Part shown: piece after piece, positions 52,579-61,515 of the stretch
Numbering within the stretch: the stretch's first letter is position 1
Layout of the letters: every line of letters begins with the position of its first letter
Source of the DNA: Acidobacteriota bacterium
GTDB taxonomy: Bacteria; Acidobacteriota; Vicinamibacteria; Vicinamibacterales; UBA8438
DNA length: 64,000 nt
NCBI GenBank assembly: GCA_009838525.1
Contig: VXRJ01000018.1
Location: 521,087-585,086 of the forward strand
Direction of reading: 5' to 3'
Program-made: the position numbers and the translations under genes
Notes under the pieces: generated by a model
The model's input: the letters and a program-made list of their open reading frames with translations, nothing else
Told to the model about the DNA's origin: nothing
Databases searched by the model: none

Positions 52579-53351
52579 CGGCACGTGCTATCCTGCACCG
52601 CCCCGCTCCCGATTCCATGCACGGCCCGACCGAGGAACGTCCCCACCAGGTAATCAGCCGGCCCGACAAGGGCGCCACCGCGTGGTCGCGCGAGGGACGG
52701 ATCCGCCGGCGTTTCGATCGGCGCCTGCAGTTGCTCCGGATCCCGGACGATCTTTCAGGCTGGTCGGTTCTGGACATCGGTGCCTGGCACGGCTTCTTTT
52801 CGTTCGAGTGCGAACGGCGTGGTGCCGACCGCGTGCTTGCCGTGGACCGTTTTGCCTGGGACCGCTTCGGCATGGAGGAGTTCCTATCGGCCCACAAACG
52901 GCTCGGTTCGCGAGTCGAATACCGCCACGCCGACGTGCACGAACTGGACCCGAGGACAATCGGAGAGTTCGACCTGGTGCTGCTGCTCGGCGTCTTCTAT
53001 CACCTGCGGAACCCGCTGGCGGCGCTCGAGCGCGTCCGCGCCGTCACCAAGCGGCTGCTGATTTGCGAGACGCACGTCTTGCTGCCGGCGCTCCACGAGC
53101 GCTACCCGCTAGTGCCGTTCTTTCCGGGCGACGAGGGAGCCCGCGAGGCGAGCGACGAACTCTGTGCGATGCCGACACTGACGGCCCTGAGGCAGATGCT
53201 ACAATCTGCCGGCTTCAGCGACGTCGAAACCGTGTACACGCCGTCTTTCCGCTACTGGAAGAAGTTCCTCGCGCTCGTCACCAACCGGCCGCGGTCAGGG
53301 CGCGGGATCGTTCACGCACATGTGACGGACGAAGGAGTATCGAGACCATGA
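52575..53351 (+). CDS. SAM-dependent methyltransferase (DUF1698/CmoB-like)
   Basis: 258 residues. The SAM-binding motif I is VLDIGAWHGFFSFE, followed by LAVDRF (motif II), FDLVLLLGVFYHLRNPL and a C-terminal segment LRQMLQSAGFSDVET. The block after motif I and the YHLRNP motif resemble the CmoB/DUF1698 group, which modifies tRNA wobble uridine, but small-molecule methylation is equally possible. GTG 52575 overlaps the protease stop; a second start, ATG 52617, would be 14 codons later. The stop overlaps the next start as ATGA. Confidence 0.8.
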   Translation: MTARAILHRPAPDSMHGPTEERPHQVISRPDKGATAWSREGRIRRRFDRRLQLLRIPDDLSGWSVLDIGAWHGFFSFECERRGADRVLAVDRFAWDRFGMEEFLSAHKRLGSRVEYRHADVHELDPRTIGEFDLVLLLGVFYHLRNPLAALERVRAVTKRLLICETHVLLPALHERYPLVPFFPGDEGAREASDELCAMPTLTALRQMLQSAGFSDVETVYTPSFRYWKKFLALVTNRPRSGRGIVHAHVTDEGVSRP

Positions 53352-54244
53352 AGATTGCCGTGCTGGGAATGGGCACGATGGGCGCCCCGATGGCCACCAA
53401 CCTGATCAAGGCCGGGTGCGAGGTTACGGTCCACAACCGGACGCGCGCGCGTGAAGAACCGCTCGAGAAGCTGGGCGCCGCGCGCGCCGATTCACCCGCC
53501 GCCGCTGCCGCAAGCGCCGAGATCATCCTGTCGTGCGTTTCCGACACCCCGGATGTCGAGCGTGTGCTTCTCGATCCCGAAGGCGGCGCGATCAACGGTC
53601 TTGCATCGGGCGGGCTCGTGATCGACTGCTCGTCGATAGCACCCGCCGCGACGCGCCGCATCGCCGATCAGTTCCGCGAAAAGGGGATCGGCTACGTCGA
53701 CGCGCCGGTATCTGGCGGATCGGAGGGTGCGATCAAGGGAACCCTCACCATCATGTGCGGCGGGAGCGAAGAGGATTTCGCCCGCGCCGAGCCGGTCCTG
53801 CAGATCATCGGCGCCAAGGTCACACGCATCGGTCCGGTCGGCTGCGGCCAGATCGCCAAGGTGGCTAACCAGGTGGCGATCACCGGAACGTTCATGGCGC
53901 TTGCCGAGGCGTTGACGCTCGCCTACCGGGCGGGCGCAAATCCGGAGCGGGTGGTAGAGGCAATCGGTGGCGGTGTCGCCGGTTCCTGGATCCTCAACAA
54001 CCGGTCGGACAAGATGCTGAACGACAAGTATCCGCTGGGCTTCCGCACCCGCCTGCATCGAAAGGACCTCGGCATAGCGCTGGAAACCGCCCGCGAGTTC
54101 CAGGTTCCTTTGCCCATCGCCAGTCTCGTCGCGACGATCGAGGACGCCCTGATCGCCCAGGGCTATGGCGACGAGGATATGTCGAATCTCGCGCGCTTCG
54201 TCCGCCAGGGCGCCGGTGTGCCCGAAGGCCCGATGAAGGCGTAG
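53348..54244 (+). CDS. 3-hydroxyisobutyrate dehydrogenase-family oxidoreductase
   Basis: 298 residues, NAD(P)-dependent. The Rossmann motif is AVLGMGTMGAPMATNLIKAG, followed by the family signature DAPVSGGSEGAIKGTL with the GGS element, and the catalytic Lys in GQIAKVANQ. The C-terminal domain has KDLGIALETA. Substrates in this family include 3-hydroxyisobutyrate, tartronate semialdehyde and glyoxylate/succinate semialdehyde. ATG 53348 follows GGAGT and overlaps the methyltransferase stop. The longer frame upstream to 52442 is a shadow. Confidence 0.9.
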   Translation: MKIAVLGMGTMGAPMATNLIKAGCEVTVHNRTRAREEPLEKLGAARADSPAAAAASAEIILSCVSDTPDVERVLLDPEGGAINGLASGGLVIDCSSIAPAATRRIADQFREKGIGYVDAPVSGGSEGAIKGTLTIMCGGSEEDFARAEPVLQIIGAKVTRIGPVGCGQIAKVANQVAITGTFMALAEALTLAYRAGANPERVVEAIGGGVAGSWILNNRSDKMLNDKYPLGFRTRLHRKDLGIALETAREFQVPLPIASLVATIEDALIAQGYGDEDMSNLARFVRQGAGVPEGPMKA

Positions 54245-54268
54245 CGCCGTTCACAGCCCGAGATTGAC

Positions 54269-54970
54269 GTGCGCCGCAAGGTCTATTCCAGTTCCGCCGC
54301 CGCCCTCGACGGCCTGCTGCATGACGGAATGACTGTCATGGTCGGCGGGTTCGGCCTTTGCGGCGTTCCCCGCAACCTGTGCATCGCGCTGCGTGATTCG
54401 GGCGTCCGCAACCTCACGTGCATCAGCAACAACGCCGGAGTCGACCATGACGGCCTCGGCCTTCTGCTCGACACACGCCAGATCAGGAAGATGATCGCAA
54501 GCTACGTCGGAGAGAACAAGACCTTCGAGCGTCAGTTCCTCGACGGCAGCCTGGAGGTGGAACTCAATCCGCAGGGGACGATGGCGGAACGGATCCGGGC
54601 GGGCGGGGCCGGTATCGGCGCCTTCTTCACGCCGACCGGTTACGGGACGCCACTCGCCGAGGGGAAGGAGGTCCGCGAGTTCGACGGCCGGCCGCAAGTC
54701 CTGGAGACCGCTCTACACGCGGACCTGTCGCTCGTCAAGGCATGGAAGGCGGACGAGGCGGGCAATCTGGTCTATCGGATGACGTCGCAGAACTTCAACC
54801 CTTCGATGGCGGAAGCCGGTGTCGTGACGGTCGCCGAGGTGGAGGAGATCGTGCCGGCTGGCGCCATCGACGCGCACCACGTCCACACGCCGGGCATCTA
54901 CGTGGACCGCATCGTAGTGGGCGAGGATCCGGAGAAAGTGATCGAGAAGCGGACTACCCGCGCCGGCTGA
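54269..54970 (+). CDS. scoA: 3-oxoacid CoA-transferase subunit A
   Basis: 233 residues. CoA-transferase subunit A features: [18 protein letters not shown] at the N-terminus, the [12 protein letters not shown] segment, and [15 protein letters not shown]. Together with the following subunit B it moves CoA between acyl-CoA and a ketoacid such as acetoacetate, linking succinyl-CoA and ketone-body use. GTG 54269. Subunit B starts 44 bp after its stop. The AtoE-like transporter elsewhere in the window is a known partner of such enzymes, though not adjacent. Confidence 0.92.
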   Translation: MRRKVYSSSAAALDGLLHDGMTVMVGGFGLCGVPRNLCIALRDSGVRNLTCISNNAGVDHDGLGLLLDTRQIRKMIASYVGENKTFERQFLDGSLEVELNPQGTMAERIRAGGAGIGAFFTPTGYGTPLAEGKEVREFDGRPQVLETALHADLSLVKAWKADEAGNLVYRMTSQNFNPSMAEAGVVTVAEVEEIVPAGAIDAHHVHTPGIYVDRIVVGEDPEKVIEKRTTRAG

Positions 54971-55013
54971 TGGCATATCGGCCGGTGGCGCCGCCGGAGC
55001 AGGACTAACGACC

Positions 55014-55673
55014 ATGGCGTTGACACGGGTACAGATCGCTGCCCGCGCCGCTCGCGAGATGCGGGACGGCGACTACGTCAACCTCGGCATCGGCATCCCC
55101 ACCCTCTGCGCCAACCTGCTCCCGGACGGAGTGCAGATCCTGCTCCAGAGCGAGAACGGCCTGCTCGGCATCGGCCCCTACCCGACGGAGGCCGAAATCG
55201 ACGCCGACCTGATCAACGCGGGCAAGGAAACCGTCACCGCGGTTAACGGAGCCAGCTACTTCAGCAGCGCCCAGAGCTTCGCGATGATCCGGGGACGCCA
55301 TATCGATCTGGCGATCCTGGGAGCGATGCAGGTGTCAGCCTCTGGCGACCTCGCCAACTGGATGATTCCGGGAGCGATGGTGAAGGGCCCCGGCGGCGCC
55401 ATGGATCTGGTGTCCGGTGCGAAACGCGTCCTGATCGTGATGGACCACGTCTCGAAGCGCGGTGACCACAAGGTCCTCGCGGAGTGCACGCTGCCGCTGA
55501 CGGGCAAGGGTGTGGTCGACACCATCGTGACGTCGCTCGCCGTCCTGAAGGTCACGCCCGAGGGGCTACGCCTGCTGGAGCGCGCGCCCGGGGTCGGCGT
55601 CGAGGAGATCCGCGCCGCCACCGGAGCCGAACTGCTCGCCGACGGCGATGTCCCGGAGATCCCGACAAGCTAG
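55014..55673 (+). CDS. scoB: 3-oxoacid CoA-transferase subunit B
   Basis: 219 residues. It carries the catalytic Glu in [11 protein letters not shown] at about 44-54, preceded by [13 protein letters not shown], and the family blocks [15 protein letters not shown] and [16 protein letters not shown]. Length is normal. ATG 55014 is preceded by GGAGCAGGA. Acts as heterodimer with subunit A. Confidence 0.92.
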   Translation: MALTRVQIAARAAREMRDGDYVNLGIGIPTLCANLLPDGVQILLQSENGLLGIGPYPTEAEIDADLINAGKETVTAVNGASYFSSAQSFAMIRGRHIDLAILGAMQVSASGDLANWMIPGAMVKGPGGAMDLVSGAKRVLIVMDHVSKRGDHKVLAECTLPLTGKGVVDTIVTSLAVLKVTPEGLRLLERAPGVGVEEIRAATGAELLADGDVPEIPTS

Positions 55674-55695
55674 CGCCGCGGCCTGACGGCAAGAC

Positions 55696-56427
55696 TCAGC
55701 CCCCCTGCCGCTCCGTCGTGAAACGCCCTTCCGCGAGTGCTCCGGCCAGCAGGTAAGTCAGCAGTTCCTTCATCGAGCGGTTGGCCTCCGCGTAGCGCTC
55801 CGTGGGGGCCTCGCGGAGATCAGCCTCCGATTGCACATAGGGTCCCGGGACCAGCTCGTCCCGGCAGTGCTCGACCAGCGACGTCACGCTGGCGGGTGTC
55901 GTCTCCAGATGGAATTGGAGGGCGACCACGTTTTGGCCGACCTGAAACGCCTGATTCTCGCAGGCCGCGCTACGGGCCAGGCGCACGGCGCCATCGGGAA
56001 GATCGAAGGTCTCCCCGTGCCAGTGGAAGACGAGGCTCTCGGGCGGGAACTGAAAGCACGGCGCTACGCCCGGGACTCCCTGAACGGGGAACCAGCCAAT
56101 CTCCGGGGCAGAACCACGGTAGACGCGGGCGCCGAGCGCGCTTGCGATCAACTGCGCGCCCAGGCAGACGCCCAGCACCGGGATTCCGCGCGCCACGGCG
56201 TCGCGCACCAGTTGTTTCTCGGGCCGCAGCCAGGGCAGCGTGTCCTCGTCGTTGACGCTCATCGGCCCGCCCAGCGCGACAAGGGCGTCGATCTCGTCGG
56301 CGCCTGGCAGTGGGTCGCCGGCGAATAGCCGGGTGGTCTCAGTGTCCACGCCTTGTGCCGCGAGCCAGTCGCCGATACTGCCCGGGCCTTCGAACGGAAC
56401 GTGCTGAAGCACCTGCACCTGCTTCAT
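55696..56427 (-). CDS. Class I glutamine amidotransferase-like protein
   Basis: 243 residues with the triad-type fold. The nucleophile is Cys in VLGVCLGAQLIASALGA at about 94-110; a His lies in VFHWHGETFDLP and the QFHLETT segment carries the triad His. LVALGGPMSVNDED forms the oxyanion region. Standalone members hydrolyse glutamine or other gamma-glutamyl compounds, and several are GMP synthase-like proteins of unknown use. It converges with scoB, 22 bp apart. Confidence 0.85.
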   Translation of the reverse strand: MKQVQVLQHVPFEGPGSIGDWLAAQGVDTETTRLFAGDPLPGADEIDALVALGGPMSVNDEDTLPWLRPEKQLVRDAVARGIPVLGVCLGAQLIASALGARVYRGSAPEIGWFPVQGVPGVAPCFQFPPESLVFHWHGETFDLPDGAVRLARSAACENQAFQVGQNVVALQFHLETTPASVTSLVEHCRDELVPGPYVQSEADLREAPTERYAEANRSMKELLTYLLAGALAEGRFTTERQGG

Positions 56428-56469
56428 TTGCCGATGTGTGTGTCCCCTGAAAACGGTGGTGCCCCGGTC

Positions 56470-56562
56470 GTTAATTCCATATTAACTAAATGAGTGGTAC
56501 ATAAGAATAAACGGGATTTGGAATTGACTCAATATTAATTTAAAAGGGTTTGCATTTAATAA
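56470..56562. other. AT-rich intergenic patch
   Basis: About 90 bp are dominated by A and T (TTAATTCCATATTAAC, AATATTAATTTAAAAG) within an otherwise GC-rich window. The patch lies in the 232-bp gap between the divergently transcribed amidotransferase and the deoxyribosyltransferase-like gene. TTGACT occurs at 56524-56529 but no well-spaced -10 is clear. It may hold the promoter of the downstream gene or mark an insertion boundary. Confidence 0.75.
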
Positions 56563-56659
56563 GCACCCCATGCGCACCGCAATGCCGTCTGGCTCCCGCG
56601 TTAAGCTGCTACAAGATCCTCGATGACAGGACGTGCGGCCCAACAAAGTGGGGTGAGAA

Positions 56660-57805
56660 ATGATGCGACGCGCGAGGTTCCGGGTATACCTGGGCGGACC
56701 GATTTCCGGCTGCAACGAGACCCAGCGGCGGGAGTGGCGCCAGCAGGTCAAGAAGAAATACGGAAGCCAGTTGGACTTCATTGACCCGACCGACAACCTC
56801 GTCGGCAGAGACGCGTCGCCGTACGAGTTCGTGCAGGCGGATCTGAAGGCAATCGAAGATGCGGACGGGCTACTGGTCAACATGTGGCGCGAGTCCATCG
56901 GATCGGCGATGGGAGTAGTGCATGCGCACCGACACGGTAGACCGGTGGTGGTGGCCGATCCGAACCGATTGCGACAGAAGATGCTGGAGTTCTACGCCGA
57001 CGAGGTGGTCGAATTGCCGCTCAAGGGAGCGAACTCCCTGCTCGATCTGTTAAGGGCGGAGGGGAACTGGCTAGTTCTCAAGTCCGGCGGCAAGCCTGAA
57101 GAACCATTCCAGCGCCAGAAGATCATCGAGGCGGTCCGCTCCGCCTGCCGGCAGGCAAAGTCGGACTACATCGCCGGGCCGGGACTCGTGCTGCCGGGTG
57201 TGATCAAGCACTTACGCGGCAGCACGCGGCGCCTGAAGCACTCCGTGACGACCAGCGACATCAATACGGCCGTCATGGAGGTCTTGGTGAAGCTGGAAGA
57301 CGACCCGCTGGCTGCCGGTGCGATACACGGCGTACGTGAGGTCTGGCACACCCGGATGGAGGAGAAGCGCAGGCCACCGATGGGTACGACTCGCGCGCGT
57401 CCGGAAACGGCGCGTGACGGGACGAGCAGCCCCTACGGTTCGCGCGATGTAGCCTTGCCCATCACCAGCCCGAAGTCGCACGCAACGATCTGGGGGAAGG
57501 GCGTCAAGAAACTCGAGGACGTTCCGTCCGCCAAGGCACGCGAAGTGCTACAAACCATCATGTCAGTGCCCGGATTGACCTCAATCACGCTCGGACCCTT
57601 CGGCCGGAAAGGAACACGGAAGCACTGCCAAGCGACCGTGACGGCGTCGCCAACGCCATACGTCGTCGAGGGCATTCTCTACGACCATGGTCCGAAAGGA
57701 ACGACGCAGACATTCCAGGTGCGCGTGCAACAGGAGCATGAGAAGGCGAGCATTGCAAACGAGATTGAGCGGAGACTGAGGGGCAGCGGCCGGTGGGCGA
57801 ATTAG
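56660..57805 (+). CDS. Nucleoside 2-deoxyribosyltransferase-like domain fused to an ATP-cone and an unknown C-terminal domain
   Basis: 381 residues in three parts. Residues 7-130 resemble the nucleoside deoxyribosyltransferase-like Rossmann fold: RVYLGGPISGC, then DLKAIEDADGLLVNM and IGSAMGVVHAHRHGRPVVV. The Glu usually found in the GTAxE motif appears replaced by Gly85. Residues about 136-230 resemble an ATP-cone (LVLKSGGKPEEPFQRQKI, TTSDINTAVMEVLVKL), a regulatory nucleotide-binding module of ribonucleotide reductases and NrdR. Residues 265-378 (IWGKGVKKLEDVPSAKA, LGPFGRKGTRKH) are not recognised. It stands alone behind an AT-rich patch, with GGGGTGAG before the start. A nucleotide-sensing role is likely; the function is unknown. 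Confidence 0.65.
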   Translation: MMRRARFRVYLGGPISGCNETQRREWRQQVKKKYGSQLDFIDPTDNLVGRDASPYEFVQADLKAIEDADGLLVNMWRESIGSAMGVVHAHRHGRPVVVADPNRLRQKMLEFYADEVVELPLKGANSLLDLLRAEGNWLVLKSGGKPEEPFQRQKIIEAVRSACRQAKSDYIAGPGLVLPGVIKHLRGSTRRLKHSVTTSDINTAVMEVLVKLEDDPLAAGAIHGVREVWHTRMEEKRRPPMGTTRARPETARDGTSSPYGSRDVALPITSPKSHATIWGKGVKKLEDVPSAKAREVLQTIMSVPGLTSITLGPFGRKGTRKHCQATVTASPTPYVVEGILYDHGPKGTTQTFQVRVQQEHEKASIANEIERRLRGSGRWAN

Positions 57806-57815
57806 CGCTGGACCG

Positions 57816-59087
57816 CTAGTGCAGGCCGGTGGAGGCGGCCAGCTTCGGATCGGAAACCGGCAGGGTTGGAAAGCGCTCGAGGAAGGAGAGATAGCACCAG
57901 GCGAAGAGTCCGCCGACGCCTGCCGTCATCAGCAGCTCTGGGATCCCCAGCGGGAGAGTCGCCTCGTGCCAGAGCGACGGGGCAACGAGGATGAAGCGCT
58001 CCAGCCACATGCCGGCGAGGGCGATGCCGGCAATCGTGGCGAGCCCCTTCGGGCGCATCTTGAGCGCGCGGCTCAACAGCGTAGCGAACGGGATCGCGAA
58101 CGCGGCGGCGGCAACGGTCCAGGCGATGACGGTCCATTGGCCGTGCATCCGGTGGTAGATGAACTCGGTTTCTTCCGCCAGGTCGCCGTACCAGATCACC
58201 AGGTACTGCGACCAGAACATGTAGGCCCAGAGAATCGAAAAGCCGAAGAGCAGCTTGCCGATGTCGTGGAGCTGCTGGCGACTGACCGCGGCGCCTATCC
58301 CGATGGGTCCGCTTCCAACCGCGGCGACGATCGCGAGGAACGCCAGGCCGGAGAACAGCGCTCCGATGAAGTAGTAGCCGCCGAAAAGGGTTGAGAACCA
58401 GTGCGGTTCCAGCGACATCACGAAGTCGAAGGCGATTAGCGTATAGACCCAGCCATAGGCGATCAGCAGCGCCACCGCCAGGCGGTCCTGCGAGCGCTGG
58501 CCAGCCTCGCGCTCGCTGCCGATGCCGCGCCAGTCCGCGATGCAACGGGCGGCAAGCCCGCTGACGGGCCGCTCGCCGGATTCGTGCAGCATCCCGACGT
58601 CGGGTCGGACCGAACGGTAGATATAAACCAGACTCAGGCCGCTCAGGAGCGCGATGGCGACCACTTCGCGCGCGACGAAGAACGGGACGTTCAGCCACGC
58701 GGCCTTTGCTTCCACCGGCTCCGCGACCCACGGCGCCCAGACTCCGATGCCTGCCAGCAGGACCAGCGTCAGGATGAATGCCGCGGGCAGGAAGGCGCCG
58801 GTCGCTTCCGCGACCCGCTTCAGGGGGCGTCCCCAGCCGGCCGACGTAGCCTGGAGCAACGCGGAAAAAACCACGCCCGCCTGTGCCAGGCCGGCGAAGA
58901 AGAGAACGTTCACGAGCAACGCCTGCCAGACGCGTCCCGCATCGTCCAGCAGGACATAGGCCAGGAAGGCGAGCGCGCCCGCCCCCGCAGCGGCCAGAAA
59001 CACGTTCTTCAACTGCGGCGGCGCCACGTATGGCGGCGCTAGCGCGCCGCCGGAGTCCGTCGGCGTGTGATCCGTCGCGGTATTCAC
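57816..59087 (-). CDS. actF: Alternative complex III subunit ActF
   Basis: 423 residues with about ten transmembrane helices (for example AAAGAGALAFLAYVLL, AWLNVPFFVAREVVAIALL and ALFSGLAFLAIVAAVG). It is the last gene of an actBCDEF order. ActF is an integral membrane subunit of the quinol-oxidising alternative complex III, distantly related to NrfD/ActC. YHRMHGQWTVIAW and SLEPHWFSTLFGGYYFIG are typical segments. Its start overlaps the actE stop by 4 bp; 10 bp separate its stop from the converging gene. Confidence 0.88.
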   Translation of the reverse strand: MNTATDHTPTDSGGALAPPYVAPPQLKNVFLAAAGAGALAFLAYVLLDDAGRVWQALLVNVLFFAGLAQAGVVFSALLQATSAGWGRPLKRVAEATGAFLPAAFILTLVLLAGIGVWAPWVAEPVEAKAAWLNVPFFVAREVVAIALLSGLSLVYIYRSVRPDVGMLHESGERPVSGLAARCIADWRGIGSEREAGQRSQDRLAVALLIAYGWVYTLIAFDFVMSLEPHWFSTLFGGYYFIGALFSGLAFLAIVAAVGSGPIGIGAAVSRQQLHDIGKLLFGFSILWAYMFWSQYLVIWYGDLAEETEFIYHRMHGQWTVIAWTVAAAAFAIPFATLLSRALKMRPKGLATIAGIALAGMWLERFILVAPSLWHEATLPLGIPELLMTAGVGGLFAWCYLSFLERFPTLPVSDPKLAASTGLH

Positions 59088-59638
59088 GGGGACGACCTCG
59101 CCCGGGCGGATGCGCCGTCGGGGTCAAGGGTTCGGAGGTGGTGAACCAGGGCCCAGCGTTCATCGATGCTGAGCGCATCGGCGAATCGTGGCATGTTGCG
59201 CCCACCCTCGCGGATGATCGAGTAGACGAAACCGTCCGGGTAGTTGAGGACGTAACGCTGCGTCAAGTCGGGCATCCGGCGGTACCGGTCGGCGAGTTGG
59301 CCGTCGCCGGCGCCGGCGTCACCGTGGCAGAGGGCGCAGTAGGCGGCATACAGGGCGGCCCCGTCGGCCAGAACTTCCGGCGTCGGCTCCAGGGGGTTCG
59401 TCAACGCAAGACGCGCCTCGCGCCGGTTCAGCAACCGGTGCCCGTCTATTGCCATTGTGTGTTCAGGCAACGACCGCGCCGCCGTTTCCTGCGGCAGCAC
59501 CGCCGGTCCGGTCCACATGTTCCGGATCCAGGTGCGAGCCTCAGGGTCGCGCGGTTCCGTCTGCGCCGCGCAGCCAGCACCTCCGGCGGCGGCGACGAAG
59601 GTGGTCAGCGCGAGGACCGACAGCTTGGTTCTATCCAT
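59084..59638 (-). CDS. actE: Alternative complex III monohaem cytochrome c subunit ActE (lipoprotein)
   Basis: 184 residues. The signal peptide ends in a lipobox (AGGAGC, Cys23), then a cytochrome c domain with heme motif CALCH at about 103-107 and a Met ligand candidate in GGRNMPRFAD. ActE receives electrons from the quinol site and passes them to an oxidase. ATG 59638 is chosen over the longer frame to 59761 because it starts the lipoprotein signal. It overlaps actD by 8 bp and actF by 4 bp. Confidence 0.88.
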   Translation of the reverse strand: MDRTKLSVLALTTFVAAAGGAGCAAQTEPRDPEARTWIRNMWTGPAVLPQETAARSLPEHTMAIDGHRLLNRREARLALTNPLEPTPEVLADGAALYAAYCALCHGDAGAGDGQLADRYRRMPDLTQRYVLNYPDGFVYSIIREGGRNMPRFADALSIDERWALVHHLRTLDPDGASARARSSP

Positions 59639-60161
59639 CGGATCGGATCTCCAGCGCGCCCGCCGCCTCGAGCGCGGCGCGGGCGACATCGCTCTGCGCT
59701 TCGCCGTCGCACGGCACCAGGACGCCGAAGCAGTCGTGCGAGAAGCGCGGGTCGAGAGCAAGGGTTGTGGCCGGACGCGACAATCCGGGCAGCCGAGGAA
59801 GGCGCGACAGCGTCAGGAACCCGAGCATGCCGGCGAGCGCGCCGAACAGGATTGTCAATTCAAACGCAATTACGACAAATGGCGGGATCGAATAGAGCGC
59901 CTTGCCGCCGGTAATCAGCGGCCAGTCGTAGACGGTGGCCATGGGCAGCGCGAAGCCGCTGGCGCAGCCGAGGAGGGCGCCCACCAGCGTGAACGTGCGG
60001 ACGGGACTGACCGGGTCGTCCAGCGCCGCTTCGATGTCGTGGTTGGGCGCCGGCGCGTACGCCGTCACGCCACCCAGGCCGTCGTCGCGGAGCCGCACAA
60101 TGGCACGCGCGGCGTTTGCGCCGTCGCTGAATACGCCGATCAGGTGCGTCCCGCTAGCCAA
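59631..60161 (-). CDS. actD: Alternative complex III subunit ActD (DUF3341)
   Basis: 176 residues. N-terminal THLIGVFSDGANAARAIVRLRDDGLG, then two transmembrane helices (about 60-80 and 98-118) with FGALAGMLGFL. The pattern is typical of DUF3341/ActD, a small membrane subunit of ACIII. Its start overlaps actC by 8 bp. Confidence 0.9.
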   Translation of the reverse strand: MASGTHLIGVFSDGANAARAIVRLRDDGLGGVTAYAPAPNHDIEAALDDPVSPVRTFTLVGALLGCASGFALPMATVYDWPLITGGKALYSIPPFVVIAFELTILFGALAGMLGFLTLSRLPRLPGLSRPATTLALDPRFSHDCFGVLVPCDGEAQSDVARAALEAAGALEIRSDG

Positions 60162-61515
60162 GGTCGGACGCCTCCTTCATCTCGGTGATAGACACCGCGG
60201 GGAAGTTCTTCACGAACACCAGGAACAGGAAGAAGAACATCGAGAACGCGCCGAGGGTAATCGCACCCTCCACCCAGGTAGGCGTGTAGATGCCCGCCCA
60301 GTTGGCCGGGTTGAAGTCGTGCGACAGCGACGTCACGATGATGACGAACCGTTCTAGCCACATGCCGACGTTCACGAGGAGCGAGATGACGAAAAGCGCC
60401 GGCAGACTCGTCCGGATCCGCTTGGCGAAGAGGAACAGCGGGACGATTACGTTGCAGGTGAGCATCGCCCAGGTGAACAGCCGGTACTGCCCGAACATCC
60501 GATCGTAGAAGGCCGCTTGCTCATACGGGCTGCCGCTGTACCACGCGATGAAGAACTCCACCATGTAGGCGTAGCCGACGATCATCGACGTGAGAATGAT
60601 CATCTTCGCCAGGTTCTCGAAGTGGTGGATGGTGATGTATTCCTCGAGCCCGAGCAGCCTGCGGAGCGGAATGAGCAGCGTGATCACCATCGCCAAGCCC
60701 GAGAAAATGGCGCCGGCGACGAAGTACGGGGCGAAGATGGTGCTGTGCCAACCTGGCAGGATGGACATCGCGAAATCCCACGACACGACGCTGTGCACCG
60801 ACACCACCAGCGGTGTCGCCAGCGCGGCGAAGAAGGCATAAAGCGCCGTATAGTGGCGCCACCGCCGGGTCGAACCGTCCCAGCCAAGCGCGAGAACGCG
60901 GTAGATCGGCTTCCGCCAGTCGGTCGTCCGGTCGCGCGCCGCGGCAATGTCGGGAATCAGGCCGAGGTAGAGGAACATCGCGCTGACCGTCAAGTAGGTC
61001 GAGATCGCGAAGACATCCCAAACCAGCGGCGAGCGGAAGTTGACCCAGAGCTGGCGCTCGTTGGGGTAGGGGATCAGCCAGTAGAAGAACCAGGGGCGCC
61101 CTATATGGATGATCGGAAAGAGCCCCGCCGTCATGACGGCAAACACCGTCATCGCTTCTGACGCCCGTGCCACGGCGGTCCGCCACCGGGCGCGGAAGAG
61201 GAACAGCACCGCCGAGATCAGCGTGCCAGAGTGCGCGATGCCGACCCAGAAGACGAAGTTCGTGATGTAGACGCCCCAGTAGATCGGGTGCTGGTAACCG
61301 GCGACGCCCAGGCCGGCGCGCCACTGCACGGAGAAGGCGTATGCGCCAAACGTCAGGCCGCCAAGCGCCAGGGCGAGCGCGCCCAGGTAGGCGATGCCGG
61401 GCGGGCGCATCGTCCTGAGGATGTCGGCGTCGATTCGGGCGTACCGGACGCCCGCGGCCGCGGCGCCGCTCGTGATGTTGCCGGCCGCCCCCACCGCTGC
61501 GCCGGATCCGTTCAC
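60154..61515 (-). CDS. actC: Alternative complex III quinol-oxidising membrane subunit ActC (NrfD family)
   Basis: 453 residues with about ten helices. NrfD-type features include PIYWGVYITNFVFWVGIAHSG, HIGRPWFFYWLIPYPN and HSVVSWDFAMSILPGWHSTIFAPYF (given in part) and YTPTWVEGAITLGAF. It forms a quinol-oxidation site in the inner membrane. GTG 61515 overlaps the actB stop as GTGA, with GGAAGG upstream; the longer frame to 61902 is a shadow of actB. Confidence 0.93.
   Translation of the reverse strand: MNGSGAAVGAAGNITSGAAAAGVRYARIDADILRTMRPPGIAYLGALALALGGLTFGAYAFSVQWRAGLGVAGYQHPIYWGVYITNFVFWVGIAHSGTLISAVLFLFRARWRTAVARASEAMTVFAVMTAGLFPIIHIGRPWFFYWLIPYPNERQLWVNFRSPLVWDVFAISTYLTVSAMFLYLGLIPDIAAARDRTTDWRKPIYRVLALGWDGSTRRWRHYTALYAFFAALATPLVVSVHSVVSWDFAMSILPGWHSTIFAPYFVAGAIFSGLAMVITLLIPLRRLLGLEEYITIHHFENLAKMIILTSMIVGYAYMVEFFIAWYSGSPYEQAAFYDRMFGQYRLFTWAMLTCNVIVPLFLFAKRIRTSLPALFVISLLVNVGMWLERFVIIVTSLSHDFNPANWAGIYTPTWVEGAITLGAFSMFFFLFLVFVKNFPAVSITEMKEASDLG

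Noticed and set aside
52442-53347. N-terminal extension of the HIBADH-family frame.
   Set aside because: No family similarity; the dehydrogenase starts with MKIAVLGMG at 53348.
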